A DNA stretch of 64,000 nt from Bacteroidia bacterium (lineage in GTDB: Bacteria; Bacteroidota; Ignavibacteria; SZUA-365). The notes beneath the pieces are model-generated. The model ran no database searches, was not told where the DNA came from, and was given only the letters and a program-made list of their open reading frames with translations. Below are positions 24,153 through 32,113 of the stretch, one piece after another. The position numbers and the translations under genes are program-made. Positions within the stretch are counted from its first letter, which is position 1. The number at the start of each line of letters is the position of its first letter. The stretch is taken from the NCBI GenBank assembly GCA_027493955.1, contig JAOSJT010000001.1, positions 449,131 through 513,130 of the forward strand, in the 5' to 3' direction.

Positions 24153-26234
24153 TTATTTGCCCGTCTCAAGAGAAGCATGCTTCACGCTCTCCGGGAGTGA
24201 TGGTCCCGTGAGAAGCGCTTTGAGGGTGCTGATCTCGTTTTTGAGTTGATCCACTTCCGCCCGTTGGATGGCAAACTGTGCCAACGCTTTTTCAAGCGTC
24301 GCTATGGTTGCTTTGAGCGATGAGATTTCTTCCGATTTCCGCTGCAATTCCGCCGTTCTTTTCTCCAGCGCCTGTACGGCGATGCACAGTACACCGTCCA
24401 CATCAGCGGAGGCGAGAGTGGTGTCGTTGCCTATGGTGCCAATGCCATCATGTCCAAACGCAGCAAACCATTCCTGCGCCATGGGTCCGTAGTGCCTATC
24501 CTGCTCCGGAGTGAGCTTCAGATGCCAGGATCCAAGTCGGAGATCACGGAATCGTCGCAGAAGTGCCTCCGCGTTGACCCTCTGAAATCCGTCTTTGCGG
24601 GTACTATCGGATATGGTGCTCCACGATGTACCGTTACCCGCGATCTGTACTCCGACATTGTTCGTGGAATGCGTGTACAGATAGTACCCGTTGTCGAAAC
24701 AGGCTTTGAAGGAGCGGGTTAAGGCATTTGTCCTCATGGCGCCTGTGTAACTGTCGCCGATGATGAAATTGGAATTTATCGCCTCTACAGACGAACCGAT
24801 AGCCACCGAGTGCGAATTGCGCGCGATGGTATTGTATCCGATCGCGGTCGTGTAATTGCTGATATTGCTGTCGTCCCACTCCGTGCCGCTGACATATCCT
24901 GCCCGGAAAGCAGCTTTCCTGGGATAAAACATCATACGCGCACCCGCACCCGTCGCAGGGATGGAACCCGCGCCAAAGTTGCCGGAAACAACGAGGCCAT
25001 CTGTGCCGCCGATGACCACGGCGCCAGCGTTCGCGGTGATCGTCCGGCCTGCTCCCGCACCGCCCTCATCATATGCTTCGTCGAGTGTGTTACCGGCGGG
25101 AGACGTCCAGGAAGCGAGACCATTCGCGTCCGAGGTAAGGACTTTCCCGTTGGCAGGGGATCCACCGGTGATTTTCACTGTACCTTCAACATGCAGAGTA
25201 GCATCGGGAGCTGCGGTGCCAAGGCCCACTCTCCCATTTTTCAGGACTGTCACAGCGTTGGCCGTGTACACCGTATTCGAGCCGATCCCAATCTCGAAAA
25301 TAGGATCGCCCGGCACCCAGCTTCCGGCACTGCCGCCTCCGATGTTGTACCTTCCCAGCGCGGTACAGGCATAGCTTTCGGCCTTTGTAAAGTGACCGAG
25401 GGCCGTCGCCCGGCTGCCACTTGCAGTGGTATTCGAACCCATCGCGACAGCGCTTGTACCACTGGCGATCGTATTCACGCCAATTCCGCACGATTCTTCG
25501 CCGATATTCGGCTCGTCCCATTGCGTCCCTGCCACATACCCGCTTCTCAAGGCCGACTTCCTCGGATAGAACATCAGCCGGGTTCCCGCCGATGTTGCGG
25601 GGATTGTTCCCGAGGTCGTACTACCCGTGACCAGAAAGCCATCCACCCCCTGAATTCGTACGGCACCAGCGTCTGCTGTAATCGTGCGGCCCGCTCCCGC
25701 TCCGCCGCAGTCGTAGGCCTGATCGAGCGTGAAACCACTTGCGACAGGTGTGCCCCATATGACCTTTGTGCCGTCGAACTGAATAACCTGACCCGAGGAC
25801 GCTCCAGTGTAATTCATCTTAATAGGTGCCACAGCCCCGTCGGCGATTTTGGCTGTGGTGACGGCGTAGTTTGCTATCGTTGGATTCGGGTACGTTCCGA
25901 GCAGATCCCCGCCCGCCGGCCCGCTCGGCGGCAGCGACGAAAGCATCGTCCATGTCGCCAGACCGCTGGCGTCGGAAGTGAGCAGTTTGCCCGGGCCGGG
26001 CGAGCCGCCGGTGATTTTCACTTGTCCCGCCACGTGCAGCAACGCGTCGGGATTGAGAATGCCAAGTCCGATTTTCCCGTCCGCCCGAACGGTGAACAGC
26101 GGTGTACCCGCGTAATTTTTGACTGTGAAACCTTGACTGTTGGTGTTGCCGGATAGTGTTGTTTCGATGTCCTGTCCGTTTGTGACGGTGCTGAGGACAA
26201 GCAACAGGCAGGTGCAGACGATGAAGCGCTTCAT
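24153..26234 (-). CDS. secreted trimeric surface protein with YadA-like head repeats and peptidase S74 (intramolecular chaperone) domain
   Basis: 693 residues: signal peptide (MKRFIVCTCLLLVLSTVTNG), then two long internal duplicates (about 165-350 and 355-500). Each duplicate contains AYD-GGAGAGRTITA-AGAV, RMMFYPRKAA-R-GYV-GT-WD and YadA-head-like left-handed repeats (TIASGTSAVAMGSNTTASGSRATALG). An endosialidase-type chaperone domain follows, starting at S542-D543 (ISDSTRKDGF) with GPMAQEWFAAFG and GVLCIAVQALEK. A leucine-rich coiled coil ends it (about 625-680). In phage relatives this C-terminal domain trimerises the fibre and cleaves itself at the Ser of the SD motif. In Bacteroidota it occurs in surface proteins. 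No sorting tail is visible. The gene starts about 90 bases from leader copy B. Confidence 0.85.
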   Translation of the reverse strand: MKRFIVCTCLLLVLSTVTNGQDIETTLSGNTNSQGFTVKNYAGTPLFTVRADGKIGLGILNPDALLHVAGQVKITGGSPGPGKLLTSDASGLATWTMLSSLPPSGPAGGDLLGTYPNPTIANYAVTTAKIADGAVAPIKMNYTGASSGQVIQFDGTKVIWGTPVASGFTLDQAYDCGGAGAGRTITADAGAVRIQGVDGFLVTGSTTSGTIPATSAGTRLMFYPRKSALRSGYVAGTQWDEPNIGEESCGIGVNTIASGTSAVAMGSNTTASGSRATALGHFTKAESYACTALGRYNIGGGSAGSWVPGDPIFEIGIGSNTVYTANAVTVLKNGRVGLGTAAPDATLHVEGTVKITGGSPANGKVLTSDANGLASWTSPAGNTLDEAYDEGGAGAGRTITANAGAVVIGGTDGLVVSGNFGAGSIPATGAGARMMFYPRKAAFRAGYVSGTEWDDSNISNYTTAIGYNTIARNSHSVAIGSSVEAINSNFIIGDSYTGAMRTNALTRSFKACFDNGYYLYTHSTNNVGVQIAGNGTSWSTISDSTRKDGFQRVNAEALLRRFRDLRLGSWHLKLTPEQDRHYGPMAQEWFAAFGHDGIGTIGNDTTLASADVDGVLCIAVQALEKRTAELQRKSEEISSLKATIATLEKALAQFAIQRAEVDQLKNEISTLKALLTGPSLPESVKHASLETGK

Positions 26235-26323
26235 GACTTCAGCCCTCGCGAGGTTGTAGCTGTGATGTATGGGATTTCTCCAGCGAAGCTATATCTTTTC
26301 CTGCTCAGAGTCAATACTGACGA

Positions 26324-26509
26324 AAGAGAATGATCGGTCCATGAAGGATCGGTCACAAAAACGGGTCTGTCATGTGAGATCCGATAATTGTTCCGTTTAA
26401 GGCTGAAAAATCGTTCCGCCTGAGTGTGCCTGACAGTACCGCGCACTGGCCCATTTCGTGCGTGACATCTTGGTTTCTGGAAGTGTCGTCCTTCGGACTA
26501 TGAGAGCGG
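26324..26509. repeat. leader copy B of the hairpin-repeat locus
   Basis: Near-identical counterpart of 20248-20430, placed before a second, shorter array. GATCGGTC occurs twice, at 26333-26340 and 26347-26354, and also in copy A. It lies directly upstream of the S74-type surface protein gene, as copy A lies upstream of the DUF1579-like gene. Confidence 0.8.
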
Positions 26510-26790
26510 GTGGGTTGCGCGTGCCCCCCAGCTGAAGCTGGGGGTTGGAGGAAGTGGCGCCCTCCGGGCTTGCTACGGTCTGTGCTGGTCGCGCGTGCCC
26601 CCCAGCTGAAGCTGGGGTTGGAGGAAGCGGCGCCCTCCGGGCTTGCTACGGTCTGTGCTGGTCGCGCGTGCCCCCCAGCTGAAGCTGGGGGTTGGAGGAA
26701 GTGGCGCCCTCCGGGCTTGCTACGGTCTGTGCTGGTCGCGCGTGCCCCCCGGCTGAAGCTGGGGTTGGAGGAAGTGGCGCCCTCCGGGCT
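26510..26790. repeat. 73-74 bp hairpin repeat, array B (4 units)
   Basis: Four units with the same hairpin CCCCCCAGCTGAAGCTGGGG and linker as array A. The array stops abruptly after CTCCGGGCT, about 100 bases before the prmC stop codon. Confidence 0.92.
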
Positions 26791-26888
26791 GAGGTAAATC
26801 GTCGTACGTCGTCCCGCCTGCGCTCTCATGTACCGACGATTGTGTCATTGTTCTATGATGCTTCGGCGGGCAGGCAATTCGTACGTCG

Positions 26889-27761
26889 TTACTCTGCTCT
26901 GCCGGCGAGCAGCACGCGCGCTATCCCGGAATAATCCTGAATGATGCTTTGCACGCTAAGGTTGTGGCTGAGGAAAATGCGCTGCACCGCCTCGGATTGA
27001 CCATAACCGACTTCCACGGCCAGCAAGCCGCCGGGCGTAAGCAGGGTGGAAGCACCGCCGGCAATTCGGCGGTAAAAGGTCAATCCGTCGCCATTGTCCG
27101 TAATGGCGAGCATCGGTTCGTGGAGGCGGATTTCCGGTTGCAGCTCGGCGATGTCCGCTTCCGCAACGTACGGCGGATTGGAGACGATGATATCGAAACG
27201 CTGTTCGTCCGGCAGTGCGCCGTTGAGCATATCATGGCGCAGAAAATTGATACGGTCCTCGACGCCATGCCGCATCGCATTGCGTCGCGCAATGTCCAGC
27301 GCGGCTTCGCTGACGTCGAGAGCCGTGCATGTACACGAGGGAAGCTGTGCCGCGATGGCAATGGGGATGCATCCGCTCCCGGTGCCTATATCGAGAAGTT
27401 TCGGATTGTCAAGAGCAGCATTCGCACGTACCCAGTCCACGACGGCCTCCACGAGATGTTCGGTCTCGGGTCTGGGGATGAGTACGTCGGGAGTGAGCTC
27501 GAATTCCATGCCGTAGAATTCGGTGGTACCGACGATGTACTGCACGGGTTCGTTTGCCAGACGGCGGCGCACAAAGGAGCGAAAAAGCTCGAGTTCTTCG
27601 TCGCCGACGGGCTGATCGAAGCGCAAGTACAGTTGTATGCGCTTTTGCCCAAGCGCATGGGCCAGCAGATGTTCCGCCGAGCGCTTCGCCTCGCTGACGC
27701 CTCTCTCGTTGAAAAACTCCGTCGCCTTTTTCAGCAGCGACAGCACCGTCTCGCTGTTCAT
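26889..27761 (-). CDS. prmC: peptide chain release factor N5-glutamine methyltransferase PrmC (HemK)
   Basis: A 290-residue SAM-dependent enzyme that methylates the Gln of the GGQ motif of RF1/RF2. A helical N-terminal domain (1-80) with RSAEHLLAHALG is followed by the Rossmann methyltransferase. The SAM motif is LLDIGTGSGCIPIAI (about 122-136), acidic LDVSEAAL, and the substrate-Gln motif is NPPY at 195-198. RPETEHLVE (97-105) is also conserved. The start overlaps the lon stop by 4 bases, giving a lon-prmC operon. Confidence 0.94.
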   Translation of the reverse strand: MNSETVLSLLKKATEFFNERGVSEAKRSAEHLLAHALGQKRIQLYLRFDQPVGDEELELFRSFVRRRLANEPVQYIVGTTEFYGMEFELTPDVLIPRPETEHLVEAVVDWVRANAALDNPKLLDIGTGSGCIPIAIAAQLPSCTCTALDVSEAALDIARRNAMRHGVEDRINFLRHDMLNGALPDEQRFDIIVSNPPYVAEADIAELQPEIRLHEPMLAITDNGDGLTFYRRIAGGASTLLTPGGLLAVEVGYGQSEAVQRIFLSHNLSVQSIIQDYSGIARVLLAGRAE

Positions 27762-30175
27762 TTCCGGCGTTTCCTCGCGGGCGCCTTTTCTCCGTCGCCG
27801 AAGACCAACGGAATTGCCTCGTCTATGGTTGCGACGGGAATGATCGTCAACCCCTTCAGAATGCGTTTCGGCACCTCTTTGAGATCTTTTTCATTGTCGA
27901 GAGGAATGATCACACGCGTGATGCCGTGCCGCTGCGCCGCGAGTAGTTTCTCATTCAGACCGCCTATCGCCAACACGTTGCCGTGCAGATCGATTTCTCC
28001 GGTCATCGCGATGTCGCCGTTGGGTGCTTTGGAAAGTATTGCGGACAGCATTGCCAGCGTCATGGTGATGCCTGCAGAGGGGCCGTCTTTCGGAATGGCA
28101 CCCTCGGGAAGATGGATATGAATTTCCTTTTTCTCGAAGGCATCATCGCTGATTCCCAGGCGCCCGGCGTTGCTGCGCAAGAAACTCAAAGCCGCCTGGG
28201 CGCTTTCTTTCATGACATCGCCAAGCTGTCCCGTCAGCGTCAGTTTTTCGCTGCCTTTCATCAGGCTGACGCCGACGCGGAGAATATCGCCGCCGACGCT
28301 GGTCCAGGCCAATCCCGTCATGGAGCCGACGATTCCCACCTTGTGGAATTGTTTGCTGCGGTATTTGGCCACGCCGAGAAATCCTTCGATGCGTCCCTCG
28401 GTGACGACAAAAGACGGATCGCCGCCGTTTTTACGCCGCTTGGGATCCGCCGCGGATACGACTTCGCGCGCGAGCTTGCGGCATACCGTGGCGATGTTGC
28501 GCTCGAGATTCCGGACCCCCGCTTCGAGCGTGTATTCACGGATGATTTTCAACAGGGCTTCGTCCTCGAAGCGGACATCGAAAGAAGCCAGACCATGCTC
28601 CGCGATCTGTTTTTTCAACAAATGGCGCTTGGCGATTTCCAGCTTTTCGTGTTCCAGGTAGCCCGGGAGTTCGATGATTTCCATGCGATCCTGCAGCGGC
28701 AGGGGAATCTGATACTGCACATTGGCCGTCGTGATGAACATCACTTTCGACAGATCGAAATCCACGTCGAGATAATGATCGTTGAAGGTGTTGTTCTGTT
28801 CCGGATCCAGGACTTCCAGCATGGCAGAAGTCGGGTCGCCATGAAAGTCATGGGTCATCTTGTCTATTTCGTCCAGTAGAATGACAGGATTCGCGGAGCC
28901 CGCCTTGCGTATCGCTTGAATGATCTTTCCGGGCATGGAGCCGATGTAGGTGCGACGATGCCCGCGGATTTCGGCCTCGTCATGCACGCCTCCGAGCGCG
29001 ATGCGTCCAAACTTGCGGTTCAATGCGCGCGCGATGGATTTGCCGAGTGACGTTTTTCCCACCCCGGGAGGGCCGACGAAACAGAGAATCTGGCCTTTCA
29101 TCTCCCGGACCAGGTTCAGCACGGCGATGTGTTCGAGGATGCGCTCCTTCGGTTTCTCCAGACCGTAGTGGTCGGCGTTCAGCACGCGCTTCGCGTTCTC
29201 TATACTGAGCACATCTTCCGTGGTGACGTTCCAGGGCATGGCCAGCATCCAGTCGAGATAGTTGCGGATCACGGACGCCTCGGGCGACATGGATGGTGTT
29301 TTTCGGAGTTTATCGAACTCCTCCATGGCCTTGGTCTTCACCGCTTCCGGCATGCCGGCTTCCAGGATACGCTGCCGCAGAACCTCGAACTCTCCGGTAT
29401 CCACTTCGTCATCTTCACCCAGCTCCCGCTGAAGAATACGAATCTGTTCCTGTATGAAGAACTTGCGCTGTGACCGCTGGATGTTATCATTGACTTTCTC
29501 GTCAATCTCGAATTCGACCTTCAGAATCGCGAGTTCATCGGTGATAATGCCTATGACGTGATAGTATTGCTGCACCACGTCGTGCATCGCCAGTATGCTT
29601 TGACGCACGTCGAGCGGTACCAACAGGTTTGCGCCCGCGTAATACACTTTGCGCGAGGGTTCATCTATGCCTTCAAAGCCGAGCAGCGTCTCGTTCGGAA
29701 TATCGCGATGCGCCTTGACGTATTCGGCGAACACCGTGTCGAGCTGTCGCATCAGGGCTTTCTGCTCGGTGGTGAGGCGTACCGGCGGCGCGACAATGTC
29801 GATGTCGGCGAGGTAGAACGAACTGCGCTCCCGCCGGATGTTGACCGCCCGCGCCTGAAACAACCCGTCTACCAGCACCTTCATCAGGCCGTTCGGGAGT
29901 TTGAGCACCTGCAGAATCCGTGCTACGGTGCCGTCGTGATACAGTCCGTCGGAGCCCGGGTCTTCATCTTCGGGACTTTTTTGTGCAGCGACGAAAATGA
30001 ATTTGTCCTTCTCAATCGCGGCGGTCACCGCGAGGATGGAAGATTCTCGTCCCACGAGGACGGGAAAAATCATATAGGGAAAAATGACAACGTCGCGCAG
30101 CGGAATGACAGGCAGTCTGGAAGGAATGTCCGCCGGCGTCGCGTCGGGTATGATGTCTTCAGGATTCTGGTACAT
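27758..30175 (-). CDS. lon: ATP-dependent protease Lon (LonA type)
   Basis: 805 residues with the three LonA parts: an N-terminal LON substrate domain (about 22-215, LPVIPLRDVVIFPYMIFPVLVGR), an AAA+ module with Walker A GPPGVGKT (368-375) and VILLDEIDKM as Walker B, and a C-terminal Ser-Lys protease domain with catalytic S700 (PKDGPSAG) and K743 (GLNEKLLAA). Cytosolic hexamer degrading misfolded and regulatory proteins. It is first gene of the lon-prmC pair, with a promoter candidate 80-108 bases upstream. No heat-shock CIRCE element was found. Confidence 0.96.
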   Translation of the reverse strand: MYQNPEDIIPDATPADIPSRLPVIPLRDVVIFPYMIFPVLVGRESSILAVTAAIEKDKFIFVAAQKSPEDEDPGSDGLYHDGTVARILQVLKLPNGLMKVLVDGLFQARAVNIRRERSSFYLADIDIVAPPVRLTTEQKALMRQLDTVFAEYVKAHRDIPNETLLGFEGIDEPSRKVYYAGANLLVPLDVRQSILAMHDVVQQYYHVIGIITDELAILKVEFEIDEKVNDNIQRSQRKFFIQEQIRILQRELGEDDEVDTGEFEVLRQRILEAGMPEAVKTKAMEEFDKLRKTPSMSPEASVIRNYLDWMLAMPWNVTTEDVLSIENAKRVLNADHYGLEKPKERILEHIAVLNLVREMKGQILCFVGPPGVGKTSLGKSIARALNRKFGRIALGGVHDEAEIRGHRRTYIGSMPGKIIQAIRKAGSANPVILLDEIDKMTHDFHGDPTSAMLEVLDPEQNNTFNDHYLDVDFDLSKVMFITTANVQYQIPLPLQDRMEIIELPGYLEHEKLEIAKRHLLKKQIAEHGLASFDVRFEDEALLKIIREYTLEAGVRNLERNIATVCRKLAREVVSAADPKRRKNGGDPSFVVTEGRIEGFLGVAKYRSKQFHKVGIVGSMTGLAWTSVGGDILRVGVSLMKGSEKLTLTGQLGDVMKESAQAALSFLRSNAGRLGISDDAFEKKEIHIHLPEGAIPKDGPSAGITMTLAMLSAILSKAPNGDIAMTGEIDLHGNVLAIGGLNEKLLAAQRHGITRVIIPLDNEKDLKEVPKRILKGLTIIPVATIDEAIPLVFGDGEKAPARKRRK

Positions 30176-30254
30176 GGATGCTCCGATATGTTCCCGTAAC
30201 GCTGCTCACCTGAGGCAGCGCCTTTCGCAATGTGCCGCAAAGGCGACATCTCAT

Positions 30255-30283
30255 AAAATAGATTCCCTGCCGGCGTAAATCAA
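30255..30283 (-). promoter_or_regulatory. candidate lon promoter
   Basis: On the minus strand TTGATT (30278-30283), a 17-base spacer and TATTTT (30255-30260) would start transcription near 30248, giving a leader of about 70 bases before the lon ATG. Consensus match only. Confidence 0.4.
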
Positions 30284-30437
30284 TGACATATTCAGCGACC
30301 TGCTCGTGCGTCGAGGTCTGTGAGTATATCCTCACGTTCGTGGACTTCGAACGCGGCATGCAGCGTCCGCTGTGCCCGTCTGCTCCGACCTTGTCCCATG
30401 CCGCGAATCAGTGGCGGGCTTTCGTCTGGCGGTGGGA

Positions 30438-30474
30438 CACAAAAAAGAACAGCCGTCGCAGGCAACGGCTGTTC
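30438..30474 (-). terminator. rho-independent terminator after the E2 gene
   Basis: The stem GAACAGCCGT (30447-30456) and ACGGCTGTTC (30465-30474) is perfect over 10 bp. On the minus strand it starts 21 bases after the E2 stop and is followed by TTTTTTGTG. Confidence 0.85.
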
Positions 30475-30494
30475 CATACTGCATGTGCCTGGAC

Positions 30495-31850
30495 TCAGAT
30501 CGCGTCGAGCGAAAACTCCTCGAGGTACTGCTTGACGCGTTCGAGGAAACGGCCGCCGAGCGCACCGTCGATGATGCGATGGTCGAAGGAAAGCGAAATG
30601 TACATCATGGACCGCACAGCGATGACGTCCTCGCCGTCGCGCTCGAGTACCACGGCTTTTTTCTGCAGCGCGCCGACGCCGAGTATGCCCACCTGCGGCT
30701 GATTGATGATGGGTGTGCCGAAGATATTGCCGAACACGCCGAAATTGGTGATGGTGAACGTGCCGTCCTGAATTTCTTCGGGCTGCAGGCGGCGCTTACG
30801 CGCGCGGCCGGCGATATCGGCGATGGAGCGGCCGAGACCCACGACGTTGAGCGTGTCCGCATGTTTCACCACGGGAACGATGAGTCCGCCGTCGTCCATG
30901 GCCACGGCGATACCGAGATTGACGGCCTTCTTGAGAATGATGGAGTTGCCGTCCACAGAGGAATTCATCCACGGAAAATCCTTCAGCGCGCGCACGACGG
31001 CTTCGGCGATAAAGGGCATGAAGGTCAGGGAGAAGCCCTCGCGCTCCTTGAAGGCCGCGGCGAACTTGTCGCGGAATTTCACGATGTTTGTCATATCCAC
31101 TTCAGACACTACGCCGACATGCGGCGAGATCTGCACGCTCTTCACCATGTGTTCGGCCATGAGCCGGTGCATGTTGCTCATCTCGATGACTTCGAAGCCC
31201 TCGCCGGCAACGCGCGCGGGTGCGGCTGCTGCTGCCAGACCCGGACCGGACGATGCGGGTGCTGCTGCCGGCGCAGCCGCTGGGGCTGCCGGACGGGACG
31301 CCCTTGTCTCGAGCCACGAAAGCACATCGTTTTTGGATACCCGTCCGCCCAGTCCGCTGCCGGGAATTTGCTCGAGTTCCGCCATGCCGATGTTCTTTTC
31401 CGCCGCGATACGCATCACAACGGGGGAATAGAAGCGGGGAGCGCCGGACGGTTGCGCTGTCGGGCGCGCGGCTGCCGGGGGAGGTGTCGTCTCTGCCTTG
31501 GGAGCCTGTGCCGGAGTGCTGGGTGCGGGCTCGGCTGCCGCGGGAGCCGCGGATTTTTCCGCCGGCGCCGGCGCTTCGGCGGGTGCCGCCGCGACGACCT
31601 GTGCCGCTCCCGCCTCGGTTTCCAGTATGCCGATCGGCTTGCCTACTTCCACGACCTCGCCTTCCTGCGCGAGTATCTGCACGAGAATACCGGCATTCGG
31701 CGCGGGCACTTCCGTGTCCACCTTGTCGGTGGCGATTTCGAGAATGGTTTCATCCCTGTCCACCGCATCACCAGGCTGCTTCAGCCATTTGAGAATGCGG
31801 CCTTCAGTGATGCTTTCGCCCATCTTGGGCATGAGGACTTCGACTTTCAT
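30495..31850 (-). CDS. 2-oxoacid dehydrogenase complex E2 (dihydrolipoamide acyltransferase)
   Basis: 451 residues in the standard E2 order. A lipoyl domain (1-78) has the lipoylated Lys in IATDKVDTEV (K43). An Ala/Pro-rich linker leads to the peripheral-subunit-binding domain (about 140-176, YSPVVMRIAAEKNIGMAELEQIPGSGLGGRVSKNDVLSWLE), then a second flexible linker and the CAT acyltransferase core. The active-site motif is SFDHRIIDGALGG with H424 and D428. The substrate class (pyruvate, branched-chain or 2-oxoglutarate) cannot be fixed; pairing with a fused alpha-beta E1 favours a branched-chain or pyruvate type. E1 lies upstream on the same strand, separated by 260 bp of heptamer repeats. 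Confidence 0.92.
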   Translation of the reverse strand: MKVEVLMPKMGESITEGRILKWLKQPGDAVDRDETILEIATDKVDTEVPAPNAGILVQILAQEGEVVEVGKPIGILETEAGAAQVVAAAPAEAPAPAEKSAAPAAAEPAPSTPAQAPKAETTPPPAAARPTAQPSGAPRFYSPVVMRIAAEKNIGMAELEQIPGSGLGGRVSKNDVLSWLETRASRPAAPAAAPAAAPASSGPGLAAAAAPARVAGEGFEVIEMSNMHRLMAEHMVKSVQISPHVGVVSEVDMTNIVKFRDKFAAAFKEREGFSLTFMPFIAEAVVRALKDFPWMNSSVDGNSIILKKAVNLGIAVAMDDGGLIVPVVKHADTLNVVGLGRSIADIAGRARKRRLQPEEIQDGTFTITNFGVFGNIFGTPIINQPQVGILGVGALQKKAVVLERDGEDVIAVRSMMYISLSFDHRIIDGALGGRFLERVKQYLEEFSLDAI

Positions 31851-31898
31851 GTCAGGGGATCCTTGTATGATTCTGAACTATTTGTGTGTCGTTTGTAC

Positions 31899-32018
31899 GG
31901 GTAAAGGGTAAAGGGTAAAGGGTAAAGGGTAAAGGGTAAAGGGTAAAGGGTAAAGGGTAAAGGGTAAAGGGTAAAGGGTAAAGGGTAAAGGGTAAAGGGT
32001 AAAGGGTAAAGGGTAAAG
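31899..32018. repeat. heptanucleotide tandem array (GGGTAAA)17
   Basis: Seventeen perfect, uninterrupted copies of GGGTAAA plus one base. It lies in the E1-E2 intergenic gap, 49-168 bases upstream of the E2 start. Because the unit is 7 bp, all frames stay open across it, so the open frames here are artefacts. Confidence 0.97.
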
Positions 32019-32044
32019 ATTGCTGAGTACTCGTAAAGAGCTTG

Positions 32045-32113
32045 GCTCTGTGCTCTCCGCTCTCCGCTCTACGCTCTCCGCTCTCTGCTCTCCGCTCTCC
32101 GCTCTTTGCTCTA
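32045..32113. repeat. second heptanucleotide array, (GCTCTCC)n, imperfect
   Basis: About ten 7 bp units of GCTCTNN (mostly GCTCTCC; variants GT, AC, CT, TT) run into the stop codon of the E1 gene. On the transcript strand it reads as repeated GGAGAGC, a purine-rich tract containing GGAG. Confidence 0.92.

Noticed and set aside
31899-32018. Telomere-like repeat
   Set aside because: GGGTAAA/TTTACCC differs from the plant telomere repeat TTTAGGG and lies inside an operon, not at a replicon end.
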